Source: Niebla homalea
Taxonomy: Eukaryota; Ascomycota; Lecanoromycetes; Lecanorales; Ramalinaceae
DNA: 64,000 bases
Assembly: GCA_019925105.1 (NCBI GenBank)
Contig: JAHGAU010000004.1
Span: forward strand, 1,426,001 to 1,490,000
Direction of reading: 5' to 3'
Shown here in pieces: positions 1-13,118 of the stretch. The translations under genes were made by a program, and so were the position numbers. Position 1 is the stretch's first letter. Each line of letters begins with the position of its first letter. The notes beneath the pieces are model-generated. The model was not told where the DNA came from, ran no database searches, and worked only from the letters and a program-made list of their open reading frames with translations.

Positions 1-1868
1 ATTTAAAACTTAAATTAATAAAAAAGAATATAAATCGGTTAAGGTTTTAAGGTAATTATTTACCGTTATAGTAGATAAGATATGCCTATTACGTTTTATA
101 AAAGGTAAGAAAAAAGCTATATTAAAAAGTATAAAAAAGAGAATATGGTTTTTTACTTAAAGCTTAAGATTATTAATTATAAACTTCCTTTAATAATAAA
201 AAAACTTAATTCCTTAAAATGCGTAAAGAGGTACTTTTTATTATATTAAGTATAATATTAATAAAAATATATAACGACGTTTTAACTAAAAGAATTATTA
301 AAAAGGGATTTCTTAAAATAACTCTGCTATAAAATAAGGTAGCGGATATTTATTAATATTTTAAGTATTAAAACTATAAATATATTATTATAAAATACTT
401 TAATATTATAAAATATACGGTTTATATTAAGGGTTATAATACTTATAAGTATATAAAGCTAATAGTTAAGGGGCTTATAAAGGGTAAACTTAAATACGTT
501 ATATATAATAAGGAAAGATACTTAATATAAAATCCTAAATATATAGTAAAAGTTAAGGAAATTAAATATAAAAAGATTAAGATAATTATGAAAATCCAAC
601 GGTATAATATATATAAAACTGATTTAATAAATTAATTAAAAGCAGCCTTAAGACGTAAACTTAGTTAATTAAATAATAAAAGGTAAATAGCAATAATAAA
701 TAAAGTAAAGAAAAGGAAGCTCTTTATAACCCCGACTTTAAAAGCCGGCCGTCTTACGTCTTTAATAATAACCGGGAAGGTACAACAGGGCTAAAAAACG
801 CTTAATTTTAATAAGAAGTTTATAATTTAAAAAGGTATAAAAAAGGAGATTTTTATAAAGATTAATATATAATATATTAATGCTTTTAAAAATAATATAA
901 TATAACGTCTATAATAAGGGAATTAGAGTAATAATATTAATATTTAAATTTAAAGAAATCAAAAACGTTAATATTATAATAATATAAAAATTACCGTATA
1001 ACCTATATATATATTTAATTATTAACCCGGGGGAGGGATTTTACTTAGCCTTTAAAAGGGATAAAATAATCAAAATATACTTCTTTATAAATAAGCGGCT
1101 TAATATAAATAATTAAGATATTATTTATTATAATAAGAACGTTTATATATTCCGTATTATAAGGGAAAAGGACTTAAAAGGCAATTTTAATATCTATAAC
1201 GTATATAACCCGCTACCGATTAATAAAAAAAGATTTTTTATAATATTATTATTTAAAGAAATCTTAATTACCTTAAATAAGTATATATTACTTAAAGATT
1301 TTAACCTATATTATTATATATAGAACGAAAAAGGGCGTATAATAAATTATATTAAATCGGATAATTTATTAATAATTACCGCTTAAGCTAACTTTTTATT
1401 ATTAATATTATAAAAGATTATTACGTAAGAGAATTATAGGTTTAAAATAACTATTAATTTAACTTTTAGTACGGAAAAGATTGCTAGCGTAATTATAATA
1501 TATAAGCTATAAAAAGACTTAAAATATAACTTAGATTATATACCAATATAAATAACCTTAAGTTAAACCGTTAATATAACCTTATTACCACCGGTAAAAA
1601 GGGCATCAAAAACGGTTAAGGAAATAAAGATTTATATAAAAACGGTGGAGATAATAGTATAATTTATAGACCTCCCTTAATTAAATAATAAAGACCGGAT
1701 TAACCTTTTTATAAAGTAAATAATAAAGGTATTAAATAAAATAATCGATAAGATAATCCCGGTAACGAAACCCTCTTAAAGAGTTAAAATCTATTAAAAT
1801 AAAGGGTATATAATTACGACTATAAAAGTAAAAAGGCTAATTAAGTAAACTTTTAAATATAAAAATGA
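1..1868 (+). mobile_element. RIP-degraded LINE copy A (partial)
   Basis: This is a partial copy of the same LINE found at 1869-7673. Positions 1-1868 align collinearly with about 2921-4788 (offset about 2,920), for example the shared block around the words AAGGTAATTATTTACCGTTA. It is cut by the window edge on the left and stops at 1868, where the 5' end of copy B begins. It should correspond to the endonuclease part of ORF2 by position, but every frame is broken by TAA/TAG codons. CpA and TpG are almost absent while CpG and TpA remain, as expected after RIP. No function survives. Confidence 0.75.
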
Positions 1869-4800
1869 ATATGGAAAAAAAGATGGCGACGAATAAAGTG
1901 ACTTTAGAGGTTTAAAACGATACGTATACGCATAGCTCTCGTAATAATAAAGAAAGTGCATTAAGTACGATAAATAGAAGTAACGTAATAGTTAAGAATA
2001 AAATAATAAACGGATAAATAACTTATATTAATAGAAACGGTAACGACGCGTATAAATAATATAATAATAATAAGCCGGATAATATTTAAAATAAATAAAG
2101 GAATTAAAATTAATAAAATATACGTATTAAAACGCGTAAAACGCGTAAAACGCGTAATAATAATACGGAGGTAATAGGTAAATAAAAGGGTAAAAAGGCC
2201 GGTATAGTATTAACAATGAAGGGTATGGGTAAAAAGAAAAAATAAGAAAACCGCGGTAAAAGTATTATTAAGGATATATAAAAAGGAAATAAAGTTAATA
2301 AAAAGGATAAAACCTTAAGGGACCAAAAATAAAGGGCGGAAACGGTATATCGCTTAATAAATAAGGGTAAAAGGGTAATAAAGGAGGCAATAAAGGTTTT
2401 AAAAAGACTTTTTACGGTAAAATAAAAGGATATTATATTAAAAACTTAACCGATATTATAGATTAAACTAAAAACGTAAAGGACTTCTATATAAAGGTAG
2501 GGGTAAAGTTAAAGGAAACGGAGCGGTTATAAGGCTCTTAAAAGGTAATAATAAGGGCGTTAATAAAAAGTAAAAACGGCGGTTTAAGGTTAAATATATA
2601 AGGCGAAAGTATAAAAACGGCGGCCGTTTAAATGAAAAAAAGCTGGGCGATAAGGGTAATAAAGGGGGTACCTGCGGTAAAGAATAAAAGGATAACAGAG
2701 GAAAAAGCGGCCGTATTACGGAAAACGAGGATAGTAATAGTCCGCTTATTTAATAATAAGGAAAAGAACGCGGTTATAAAAATAAATCCGTTATAATTAA
2801 TAAAGGTTTTTAAAATAATAAAAAATTTATTAATAAAATAAATTATTACGGTATATAAGCTATAAAATAAGGATATTTTCTTTAATATAATATTTTTAAA
2901 AACGAAAAAAAGCTTAAAGAAATTTAAAGCTTAAATTAATAAAAGAAAGTATAAATCGGTTAAAGTTTTAAGGTAATTATTTACCGTTATAATAAATAAG
3001 ATATACTTATTACGTTTTAAGGAAGTTAAAAGAAAGATTATATTAAAAAATGTAGAAAAAGAGAATACGGGTTTTTACTTAAGGTTTAAAATTATTAATT
3101 ATAGGCTTCCGCCGGTAATAAAAAGACTTAATTCCTTAAAATATATAAAGAAATACTTTACCATTATATTAAGCGTAATATTAATAAAAATATATAATAA
3201 TATTTTAAATAAAAGGATTATTAAAAAGGGATTTCTTAAAATAACTTAATTATAAAATAAAACGGTTAATATTTATTAATATTTTAAATATTAAGGTTAT
3301 AAATATATTATTATAAAATACTTTAATATTATAAAATATACGATTTACGTTAAAAGCTATAATATTTATAAGTATATAAAGTTAATAATTAAGGGGCTTA
3401 TAAAGGGTACGTTTAAATACGTTATATATAATAAGGAAAGATACTTAATATAGGATTTTAAGTATATAATAAAAGTTAAGGAAATTAAACGTAAAAAGAC
3501 TTAAATAACCGCGAAAATCCAACGGTATAATACGTATAAGATTAATTTAACAGGTTAATTAAAAATAGCCTTAAAACGTAAACTTAATTAATTAAATAAT
3601 AAGGAATAAATAATAATAACGGATAAAGTAAAAAAAAGAAAGCTCCTTATAATCCCGACCTTAAAGGCCGGCCGTTTTACGTCTTTAATAATAATTAAGA
3701 AAATATTAAGTTAAAAAACGTTTAACTTTAATAAGAAGTCTATAACTTAAATAAATATAAAAAAAAAGCCTTTATAAAGGTTAATATATAATATATTAAC
3801 GCTTTTAAAAATAATATAATATAATATCCGTAATAAAGGAATTAAAGTAATAATATTAATATTTAAGTTTAAAGAAGTTAAGGATATTAACGTTATAATA
3901 ATATAAAAATTATTATATAATTTATATATATATATATTTATTAATTTAAAAGAAAAGTTTTACTTAATTTTTAAAGAAAATAAAATAACCAGAATATACT
4001 TCTTTATAAATAAATAGCTTAACGTAAATAACTAGGATATTACTTATTATAATAAAAACCTTTATATACTCCGTATTATAAAAAAAGGGGACTTAAAAGG
4101 TAACCTTAATATCTATAATATATATAACCTACCGCCGGCCAATAAAGATGGATTTTTTATAATATTATTACTTAAAAAAGTTTTAATTACTTTAAGTAAA
4201 TATATATTATTTAAAAACTTTAACTTATATTATTATATATAAAATAAAAAAAAACGTACGATAAATTATATTAAATCGGATAATTTATTAATAATTATTA
4301 CTTAAATTAACCTTTTATTATTAATATTATAAAAGATTATTATATAAAAAAATCGTAAATTTAAAACGACGATTAATTTAACTTTTAATATAAAAAAATT
4401 ATTAACGTAATTATAATATATAAATTATAAAAGGACTTAAAATATAATTCGGATTATATACCGATATAAATAACTTTAAATTAAACCGTTAATACGACCT
4501 TATTATTACCGGTAAAAAAGGTATAAAAAACGGTTAAAAAAATAAAAATTTATATAAAACCGGAGGAAATAATAATATAGTTTACGGACCTCCCTTAATT
4601 AATTAATAAAGACCGGATTAATTTTTTGATTAATTAAATAATAAAGGTATTAAACGAAATAATTAATAAAATTATCTTAATAATAAAACCCTTTTAAAAA
4701 TATAAAACTTATTAAAATAAAAAGTATATAACCGCAATTATAAAAATAAAAAGGTTAATTAAATAAACTTTTAAGTATAAAAATTAAAAGATATTTAATT

Positions 4801-7673
4801 AATTAAAAGTTACTTAAAAGGAAAAAAAGAAAATTATTAAGAAAATTAAGTAAATATACTTTTAATTTACAATATATAATTTAACGGTTTTACCTTATAA
4901 TATTTAAAAGTTAATAAAATATAATAAAAAATAAAGTAAAAAATTAAAGTTTATCCTTAAATTCCCGCCCTTTAAGAAACTTAATAATATATTAATTAAT
5001 ACCTTTAACGGTAAAATTAAGGCCCTTAAAAGAGCAATTTTTTTTTTTTCCGTTAAAAGCTAATTTAAACAATATTAACGGTATTATATACTTTAACCCT
5101 ATATTAATAAATAAGGTAATAATATAAAATATAATAATTAAAACAATTAATAAATTTAAAAAGGATAAAGCCCCGGAATTAAATAGGATTCTTAATAAAT
5201 TCTTAATAATAATAATTTTACCGTTTAAAAAGATTTTTTTTTTTTTTTAAGTATATTTTAATATCGGCTATTATTTATATAAATTTAAAAAAATAAAGAT
5301 AATTATCTTTAAGAAGCTTATTAAGCCGGATTACTTTAAGGTAAAGTTTTATAGATTTATTATACTTTTATATACGTTAAAACAGGTTTTAAAAACAATA
5401 ATAATGAAGATCCTTAATAATTATATAAAAAATTACGGACTTCTCCTTAATTAATTAATAAGAATAAAAAGAAGTTAATTAATAAAAATAGCCCTTAAAA
5501 GATTAATTAACGGCATATATACGGTATAGGGTTACGGGAAGAAATATATTATAAATCTTTTTTCTTTTAATATTATAGATATTTTTAATAAAATAAATTA
5601 TTAAAAATTATTATATAACTTAAAAAAGAAAAGGATATTATCCTTCTTAATTAAGTAAATAAAGAATTTCTTAAATAACCGAACTATATCGATTAACCTA
5701 AGATAAAAAATAAGCTTAATAAAGCCCATTATAATGGAAATTCCTTAAAAATCGTTTATTTTTTTTATATTATTTTTATTTTTTAACGGTTTATTAATTA
5801 AAAAGCTTATTAAGTTAAAATAAAAGGTTTAAGTTAAAGGCTTTATTAATAACGTTTATTTTTTAACGTATAATACTTTTATATATATAAATTATCTAGA
5901 ATTAAAATAAATTTATAAAATTTATCTTTAATAAATAAGAAATTACGGGGTTTAATTTACATTATATAAATATAAATTTATTTATATAATTAAGAGCTTA
6001 AAGTTATATAATATAATAATTATAATAAACTTAAGTAAAGTTATAATAAAGCCGGATATTAATATTAAAGTTTTTAACCTTTAAATAAATAAAAAGTTTA
6101 ATTAAAAGGATTATATAAAAAAAGTTTAAAAGAAAATAACTTTATAAGAAAAAGGCCTTATTTATCTTACCGTATTAATATAAGAAGTTACGTTATAAAA
6201 GGCCCGGATTATTTACAAGGCTATAATAAAGTTAATTATAATATACGTTATAATTATTTAATATATACTTAAAAGTACTCCGGGATATAGGAAAAAGCTT
6301 ATTTAATTATTATAGAAAGTCTAGAACCGGTATTTAAGAATAATTAACGGTATTTATAAAGTAACTTCAATCCCGGTATTAAAGTTTAAATTTTTTATAT
6401 TACCGATTAAGGTTTTATTAAACTAAATAATCGCTTAAATAAGGTTAAAAAGATATATATATTTAATTATAATAATAAGAAACAGGCGGATCCGCCAGAA
6501 TCTTAATAAGTCTTAAATTAAAGGGAATAAATTAAAGATATTTTTTTTTTTATTAAAATAAAGTAAAAATAAATTAAGAAAAAAGTTAACTTTACCGGTA
6601 TTCCGGAGGTTAATTTAAGCGGGTATAAACTCCCGTTAAACGTAAGAAAAACCGAAATTAAAAGGATTTAAAGAATAAAAGCTATAGTAATTATTTTATA
6701 AGTTATAATAAAGTAAATTAAACGTTAACGGAAATATAGGGACTTTATATTTTAAAATTATTACTATTTAGTTCTAAATAATAAAAAGATTATTAATAAG
6801 TATCTTTATTATTATAGTATTATAAAAAAGGGTAATAATATATTAATACTTTAATTCCGGATAAGTAAAAACGATTTAACTTATTTCTTATTTATTATAT
6901 ATATTAAAGGTCGGATAAATATTGGATATAAATACGGATAAAGGAAGTAAAACGCTATATACGTTTTTATTTCTTATTCCTTATTTATAAAAATTAAATT
7001 AAAACTTATTATAAAAGTTAATATTTATAATTATCGTTAAATATTATTTATAAAACGAAATATCCGGATAACCGTTAAATTTATAATATTTATCGGATTA
7101 TTACTATAGTTTAACTTCGCTATAAAAATAAATAAAATTATTAAAGATTTTATAAAAAAGGCTTATTACCGGTTAAAAAGGAAAAAAAGGAGCGGAAACC
7201 GGTTATATTAATTATATAAACCGGAAAGTATCTTTTATAGCTATAAGGATATAATAATAAACGTTTATTAAAAGTTTTTAAAGAAATTAAAAATAATAAT
7301 AATATAAGAAAAATATATATTAAATATATAAGTATTAATAAGGATATTTAAAGGTATTATATAAGGTTAAAACAATATAAATATATAAAGGAGCGGAAGA
7401 ATAATAAGCTTAAAGATAGCCCTTATAAAAATACGGTTATAATATTATGGATTTTCTTAAGGGAATTAAAATATAAAAAGTATATAAATAAATTATTATT
7501 CTTTAAACGGTTATTAATATCCTTTACCTTAACGGATAAAGGGTGGAGGCCTGGTAGACGCCGGTTTTTACCCTAACGTTATAAATATCTGGTTTTTACG
7601 GTTATTAATAAGGTTAAAAGGCCGCGTATTAAGGAACGCCGGAATTAGCTTAATTAGACCCGTAGTATATACC
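1869..7673 (+). mobile_element. RIP-degraded LINE copy B (near full length, Tad-like)
   Basis: This is the longest LINE copy. It starts just before an ATG at 1883 (ATGGCGACGAA), the same ORF1 start seen on the minus strand of copy C. A lysine-rich ORF1-like region runs to about 2920, then a long ORF2. In ORF2 a reverse-transcriptase signature can be read through the RIP stops: a K.IKPDYFKVK.YR.I.LL block at 5298-5360, a GIPQ...ILFLFFN block near 5735-5800, and an F.NN relative of the F.DD catalytic box at 5838-5870. The 3' part (to about 7660) ends with ACCCGTAGTATA, which matches the end of copy D but lacks the TCAATCAA-type tail. These motifs belong to LINE reverse transcriptases; the Tad-like assignment is inference from the two-ORF layout and fungal context. 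Confidence 0.75.
5150..5900 (+). pseudogene. LINE reverse transcriptase core, dead
   Basis: This is the most readable coding trace of copy B. In order: a DKAPE-type block near 5165 (family motif KAPG.DGI), the KPDY...K.YR.I.LL block at 5298-5360, the GIPQ...P.LF block near 5735-5800, and the FINNVYFL block at 5838-5870, which replaces the catalytic F.DD; the two aspartates read as asparagines, which is what G-to-A RIP mutations on this strand would give. Stops interrupt every segment, so it cannot be translated. The same blocks recur in copy D (13140-13185 and 13680-13709). Confidence 0.65.
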
Positions 7674-10600
7674 CTTCTTATATTATTATCGCCGTTAACT
7701 TTTTTAAAGACTTTTAATAAGCGTTTATTATTATATCCTTATGGCTATAAAAGATACTTTCCGATTTATATAATTAATGTAATTAATTTCCGTTTCTTTT
7801 TTTCTTCTTTAATTAATAACGGGTTTTTTCTATAAAATTTTTAATAACCTTATTTATTTCTATAACGAGGTTAAACTATAATAATAGTCCGGTAAATAAT
7901 ATAAATTTAACGGTTACTTAAATATTTTATTTTATAAATAATATTTAACGATAATTATAAATATTAACTTTTATAATAAATTTTAATTTAACCTCTATAA
8001 ATAAAAAATAAAAAATAAGGATATATATAACGTTTTACTTCCTTTATCCGTATTTATATCCGGCGTTTATCCGATTTTTAATATATATAGTAAATAGGAA
8101 ATAAATTAAACCGTTTTTAACCGTCCGGAGTTAAATTATTAATACGTTATTATTTTTCTTTATAATATTATAACGGTAAAAATATTTATTAATAATCTTT
8201 TTATCGTTAAAAGTTAAATAACGATAACTTTAAGGTATAAAGTCTTTATATTTCCGTTAACGTTTAATTTACTTTACTATAACTTATAAAATAATCGTTA
8301 TAATTTTTACTCTTTAAATCCTTTTAATTTTAATTTTTTTTTATATTTAATAGAAGTTTATACCCGCTTAAGTTAACCTCCGGAATACTAATAAAATTAA
8401 ATTTTTTTTAAATTTATTCCTACTTTATTTTAATAAAAAAGGAGATAAATATCTTTAATTTATTCTTTTTAACTTAAGGCTTATTAAGATTCTAGCGGAT
8501 CCGTCCGTTTTTTATTATCGTAATTAAATATATATATCTTTTTAGCCTTATTTAAGCAATTATTTAATTTAATAAGATTTTAATTAACGGTATAAAAACC
8601 TTAAACTTTAATACCGGGATAAAGGTTATTTTATAAGTATTATTAATTATTCTTAAATACTAATTTTAAATTTTCTATAATATCTAAATAAGCTTTTTCT
8701 TATATTTTAAAGTACTTTTAAGTATATATTAAATAACCGTAATATATATTATAGTTAACTTTATTATAGCTTAATAAATAGTCCGGGCTTTCTATAATAT
8801 AACTCTTTATATTAATATAATAAGGTAAATAAGGCTTTTTTCTTATAAAGTTATTTTCTTTTAAGCTTTTTTTATATAGTCCTTTTAATTAAGTTTCTTA
8901 TTTACTTAAAGATTAAGGATTTTAATATTAATATCCGGCTTTATTATAACTTTACTTAAGTTTATTATAATTATTATATTATATAACCTTAAGCTCTTAA
9001 TTATATAAATAAATTTATATTTATATAATATAAATTAAGCCCCGTAAATTCTTACTTATTAAAGATAAATTTTATAAGTTTATTTTAATTTTAAATAATT
9101 TATATATATAAAAGTATTATAAATTAAAAAATAAACGTTATTAATAAAGTTTTTAACTTAAACCTTTTATTTTAACTTAATAAACTTTTTAATTAATAAA
9201 CCGTTAAAGAATAAAAATAATATAAAAGAAATAAGTAATCTTTAAGGAATCCCCGTTATAATAAGCTTTATTAAACTTATTTTTTATTTTAAGTTAATTA
9301 ACGTAACTTAATTATTTAAGAAACTTTTTATTTACTTAATTAAGAAAAGTAATATCCCCTTTTTCCTTAAATTATATAATAACCTTTAATAATTTATTTT
9401 ATTAAAAGTATTTATAATATTAAAAGAAAGAAAACTTATAATATATTTTTTCCCGTAATTTTATACTATATATATATTATCGATTAATCCTTTAAGGATT
9501 ATTTTTATTAATTAACCTTTTTTTACTTTTATTTATCAATCGGGGAAAAGTCCGTAGTTCTTTATATAATTATTAAGGATTTTTATTATTATTATCTTTA
9601 AGGCTTTCCTTAACGTATATAAGAATATAATAAGTTTATAAGACTTTACCTTAAAGTAATCCAGCTTAATAAGCTTTTTAAGGATAATCGTTTTTACCTT
9701 TTTAAACTTATATAAATAATAGTTAACGTTAAAGTATACTTAAAAAAGGTAAATAAAAACCTTTTTAAACGGTAAAATTATTATTATTAAGAATTTATTA
9801 AGAATCTTATTTAATCTTAAGGCTTTATCCTTTTTTAATTTATTAATCGCTTTAATTATTATATCTTATATTATTATTTTATTTATTAATATAAAATCGG
9901 GTTATATAATGCCGTTAATATCGTTTAAGTTAACTTTTAACGGAAAAGGGAAAAATGCTTTTTTAAGGGCCTTAATTTTACCGTTAAAGGTATTAATTAA
10001 TATATTATCGGATTTCTTAAAAAACGGGAATTTAAAGATAAAGTTTAGTTTCTTATTTTATTCTTTATTATATTTCGTTAACTTTTAAATATTACGAAGT
10101 AAAACCGTTAAATTATATACCGTAAATTAAAAGTATATTTATTTAACTTTTTCAATAATCCTTTCCTTTTCCTTTTAAGTAATTTTTAATTAATTAAGTA
10201 TTTCTGGTTTTTATACTTAAAAGCTTATTTAATTAATTTTTTTATTTTTATAGTTGCAGTTATATACTTTTTATTTTAATAAATTTTAATTTTTTAAGAG
10301 GGTTTTATTATTAAGATAATTTTATTAATTACTTTATTTAATATTTTTATTATTTATTTTATAAAGAAATTAATCTAGTTTTTATTATTTAATTAAGGGA
10401 AGTTTACGAATTATATTATTACTTTTTCCGTTTTTATATAAACCTCTACTTCCTTAACCGTTTTTTACGTCCTTTTTACCGGTAATAATAAGGTTATATT
10501 AACGGTTTAATCTAAGGTTATTTTTATCGGTATATAATTTAAGTTATATTTTAAGTCCTTTCGTAACCTATATATTACGATTACGTTAATAACCCCTTCT

Positions 10601-13118
10601 ATATTAAAGGCTAGATTAATCGTTATTTTAAACTTATAACTTTTTTACGTAATAATCCCTTATAATATTAATAATAAGAAATTAATTTAAGCGGTAACTA
10701 TTAATAAGTTATCCGATTTAACGTAATATATCGTACGTTTTTCTTTATTTTATTTATAATAATATAAATTAAAATCTTTAAATAATATATATTTATTTAA
10801 AATAATTAAGAGCTTTTTAAGTAATAATATTATAAAAGGGTTTTCCTTATTAATTAACGGCGGATTATATATATTATAAATCTTAAAGTCGCCCTTTAAA
10901 TCTTTTTCCCTTATAATACGGAATATATAAAGGTTTTTATTATAATAAGTAATATCTTAATTATTTATATTAAATTATTTATTTATAAAGAAATATATTC
11001 TAATTATTTTATTTTCCTTAAAGGCTAAATAAAACCCCTCCCCCGGGTTAATAGATAAATATATATATAGATTATATAATAATTCCTATATTATTATAAC
11101 GTCGATATTTTTAACTTTTTTAAACTTAAATATTAATATTATTATTTTAATTCCTTTATTACGGACGTTATATTATATTACTTTTTAAAACGTTAATATA
11201 TTATATATTAACCTTTATAAAGGCTCTTTTTTTTATATTTATTTAAGTTATAAACTTCTTATTAAAGTTAAGCGTTTTTTAATTTAATATTTTCCCGGTT
11301 ATTATTAAAGATATAAAACGGCCAACCTTTAAGGTCAGGATTATAAAGAGCTTTTTCTTTTTTACCGTTATTTACCTTTTATTATTTAATTAATTAAGCT
11401 TATATCTTAAGGTTACCTTTAATTAACCTATTAAATTAATCTTATATATATTATACCGTTAAATTTTTACGGTTATCCGGGTTTTTTTATATTTAGTTTC
11501 CCTGGCTTTTATTATATATTCAGAATCCTATATTAAATATTCCTCTTTATTATATATAATATATTTAAGTATACCCTTTATAAGCCCTTTAACTATTAAC
11601 TTTATATACTTATAAGTATCGTAACCCTTAATATATACCGTATATTTTATAATATTAAAATATTTTATAATAATATATTTATAGCCTTAATACTTAAAAT
11701 ATTAATAAATATTAATTACTTTATCTTATAATCAAGTTAATTTAAGAGATCCCTTTTTAATAATCTTTTTATTTAAGACGTTATTATATATTTTTATTAA
11801 CGTTACGCTTAATATAATAATAAAGTACCTTTTTATGCATTTTATAGAGTTGAATCTTTTTATTATTAACGGAAGCTTATAATTAACGATTTTAAACCTT
11901 AAGTAAAAAACTATATTCTCCTTTTTTATACTCTTTAATATAATTTTTTTTTTAGCTTCCTTAAAACGTAATAAATATATCTTATTTATTATAATAATAA
12001 ATAATTACCTTAAAATCTTAATTAACTTATATTCTCCCTTATTAATTTAAGCCTTAAACTTCTTTAAGCTTTCTTTTATTTTTAAAAACATTATATTAAA
12101 AAAGATATTTTTATTTTATAATTTACGTATTATAATAATTTATTTTATTAATAATTCCGTTATTACCTTAAAAGCCTTTATTAATTATAACGGGTTTACT
12201 TTTATCGTTACGTTCTTTTTTTTATTATTAAATAAACGGACCGTTATTATATTTATTTTTTTTAATATAACCGCTTTTTCCTCCGTTATCCCCTTATTCT
12301 TTATTACGGGTACCTCCTTTATTACTTTCGTTACTTAATTCTTTTTTATTTAAAGGGCCGCCGCCTTTATACTTTAACCTTATATACTTAATTTTAAGCC
12401 GCCGTCTTTACTTTTTATTAATATCCTTATTACCGCCCCTTAAGAGTCTTATAGTCGCTCCGCTTTTTTTAATTTTACCCTTATTTTTATATAAAAGTTT
12501 TTTACGTTTTTTAACTTAATCCGTAATATCGGTTAAATCTTTAACGTAATATCCTTTTACTTTACCGTAAGGAATCCTTTTAAGGCCTTTATTGCCTTTT
12601 TTACCGCTTTTTCGCCCTTATTTACCGGGCGACGTATTATTTCCGCCTTTTACCTTTAATCCTTTAAGGTTTTATCTTCTTTATTAACTTTATTTCCCCT
12701 TTATATACCCTTAATAATATTTTTATTACGGTCTTTTTACCTTTTCCCCCCGCTTATACCCCTTACTATTAATGCCGTACCGGCCTTTTTACCCCTTTAT
12801 TTACCTATTTTTTCCGTACTATTATTACGCGTTTTATATGTTTTAATACGTATATTTTATTAACCTTAATTCCTTTATTTATTTTAAACGTTATCCGGCT
12901 TATTATTATTATATTGCCCGTACGTATTATCGCCGTTTCTATTAATATAAGTTATTTACCTGTTTACCACCTTATTCTTAATTATTACGCCATTTTTACT
13001 TATCGCACTTAATATACTTCTCTTACTATTACTAAAGCTATGCGTATACGTATCGTTTTGGACCTCTAGGGTCCCTTTGTTCGTCGCCATTTCTCTTTTA
13101 TTCTTTATATTTCTCCCC
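7674..13118 (-). mobile_element. RIP-degraded LINE copy C (inverted, 3'-truncated)
   Basis: This copy lies on the minus strand, head at about 13,118 and tail end at about 7,674. Its 3' end stops at the point equivalent to about 7309 of copy B, so the last roughly 360 bp are missing. Together with copy B it forms a giant inverted repeat with arms of about 5.4 kb meeting at about 7673. The 5' end (13,000-13,100) is clearly less mutated than the rest and preserves an open ORF1 start. Adjacent copy D begins directly at 13,119 with sequence equivalent to 5279 of copy B. Confidence 0.75.
12956..13090 (-). pseudogene. ORF1 start of the LINE, 44 codons still open
   Basis: Starting at the ATG at 13,090 (minus strand) 44 codons are open before a TAA. 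The protein begins MATNKGTLEVQNDTYAHSFS and is Asn/Ser/Lys-rich. The equivalent stretch of copy B from 1883 is recognisable but more damaged. It is probably the N-terminus of the gag-like ORF1 protein. The better preservation here than in the RT region suggests uneven RIP along the element. Confidence 0.5.
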
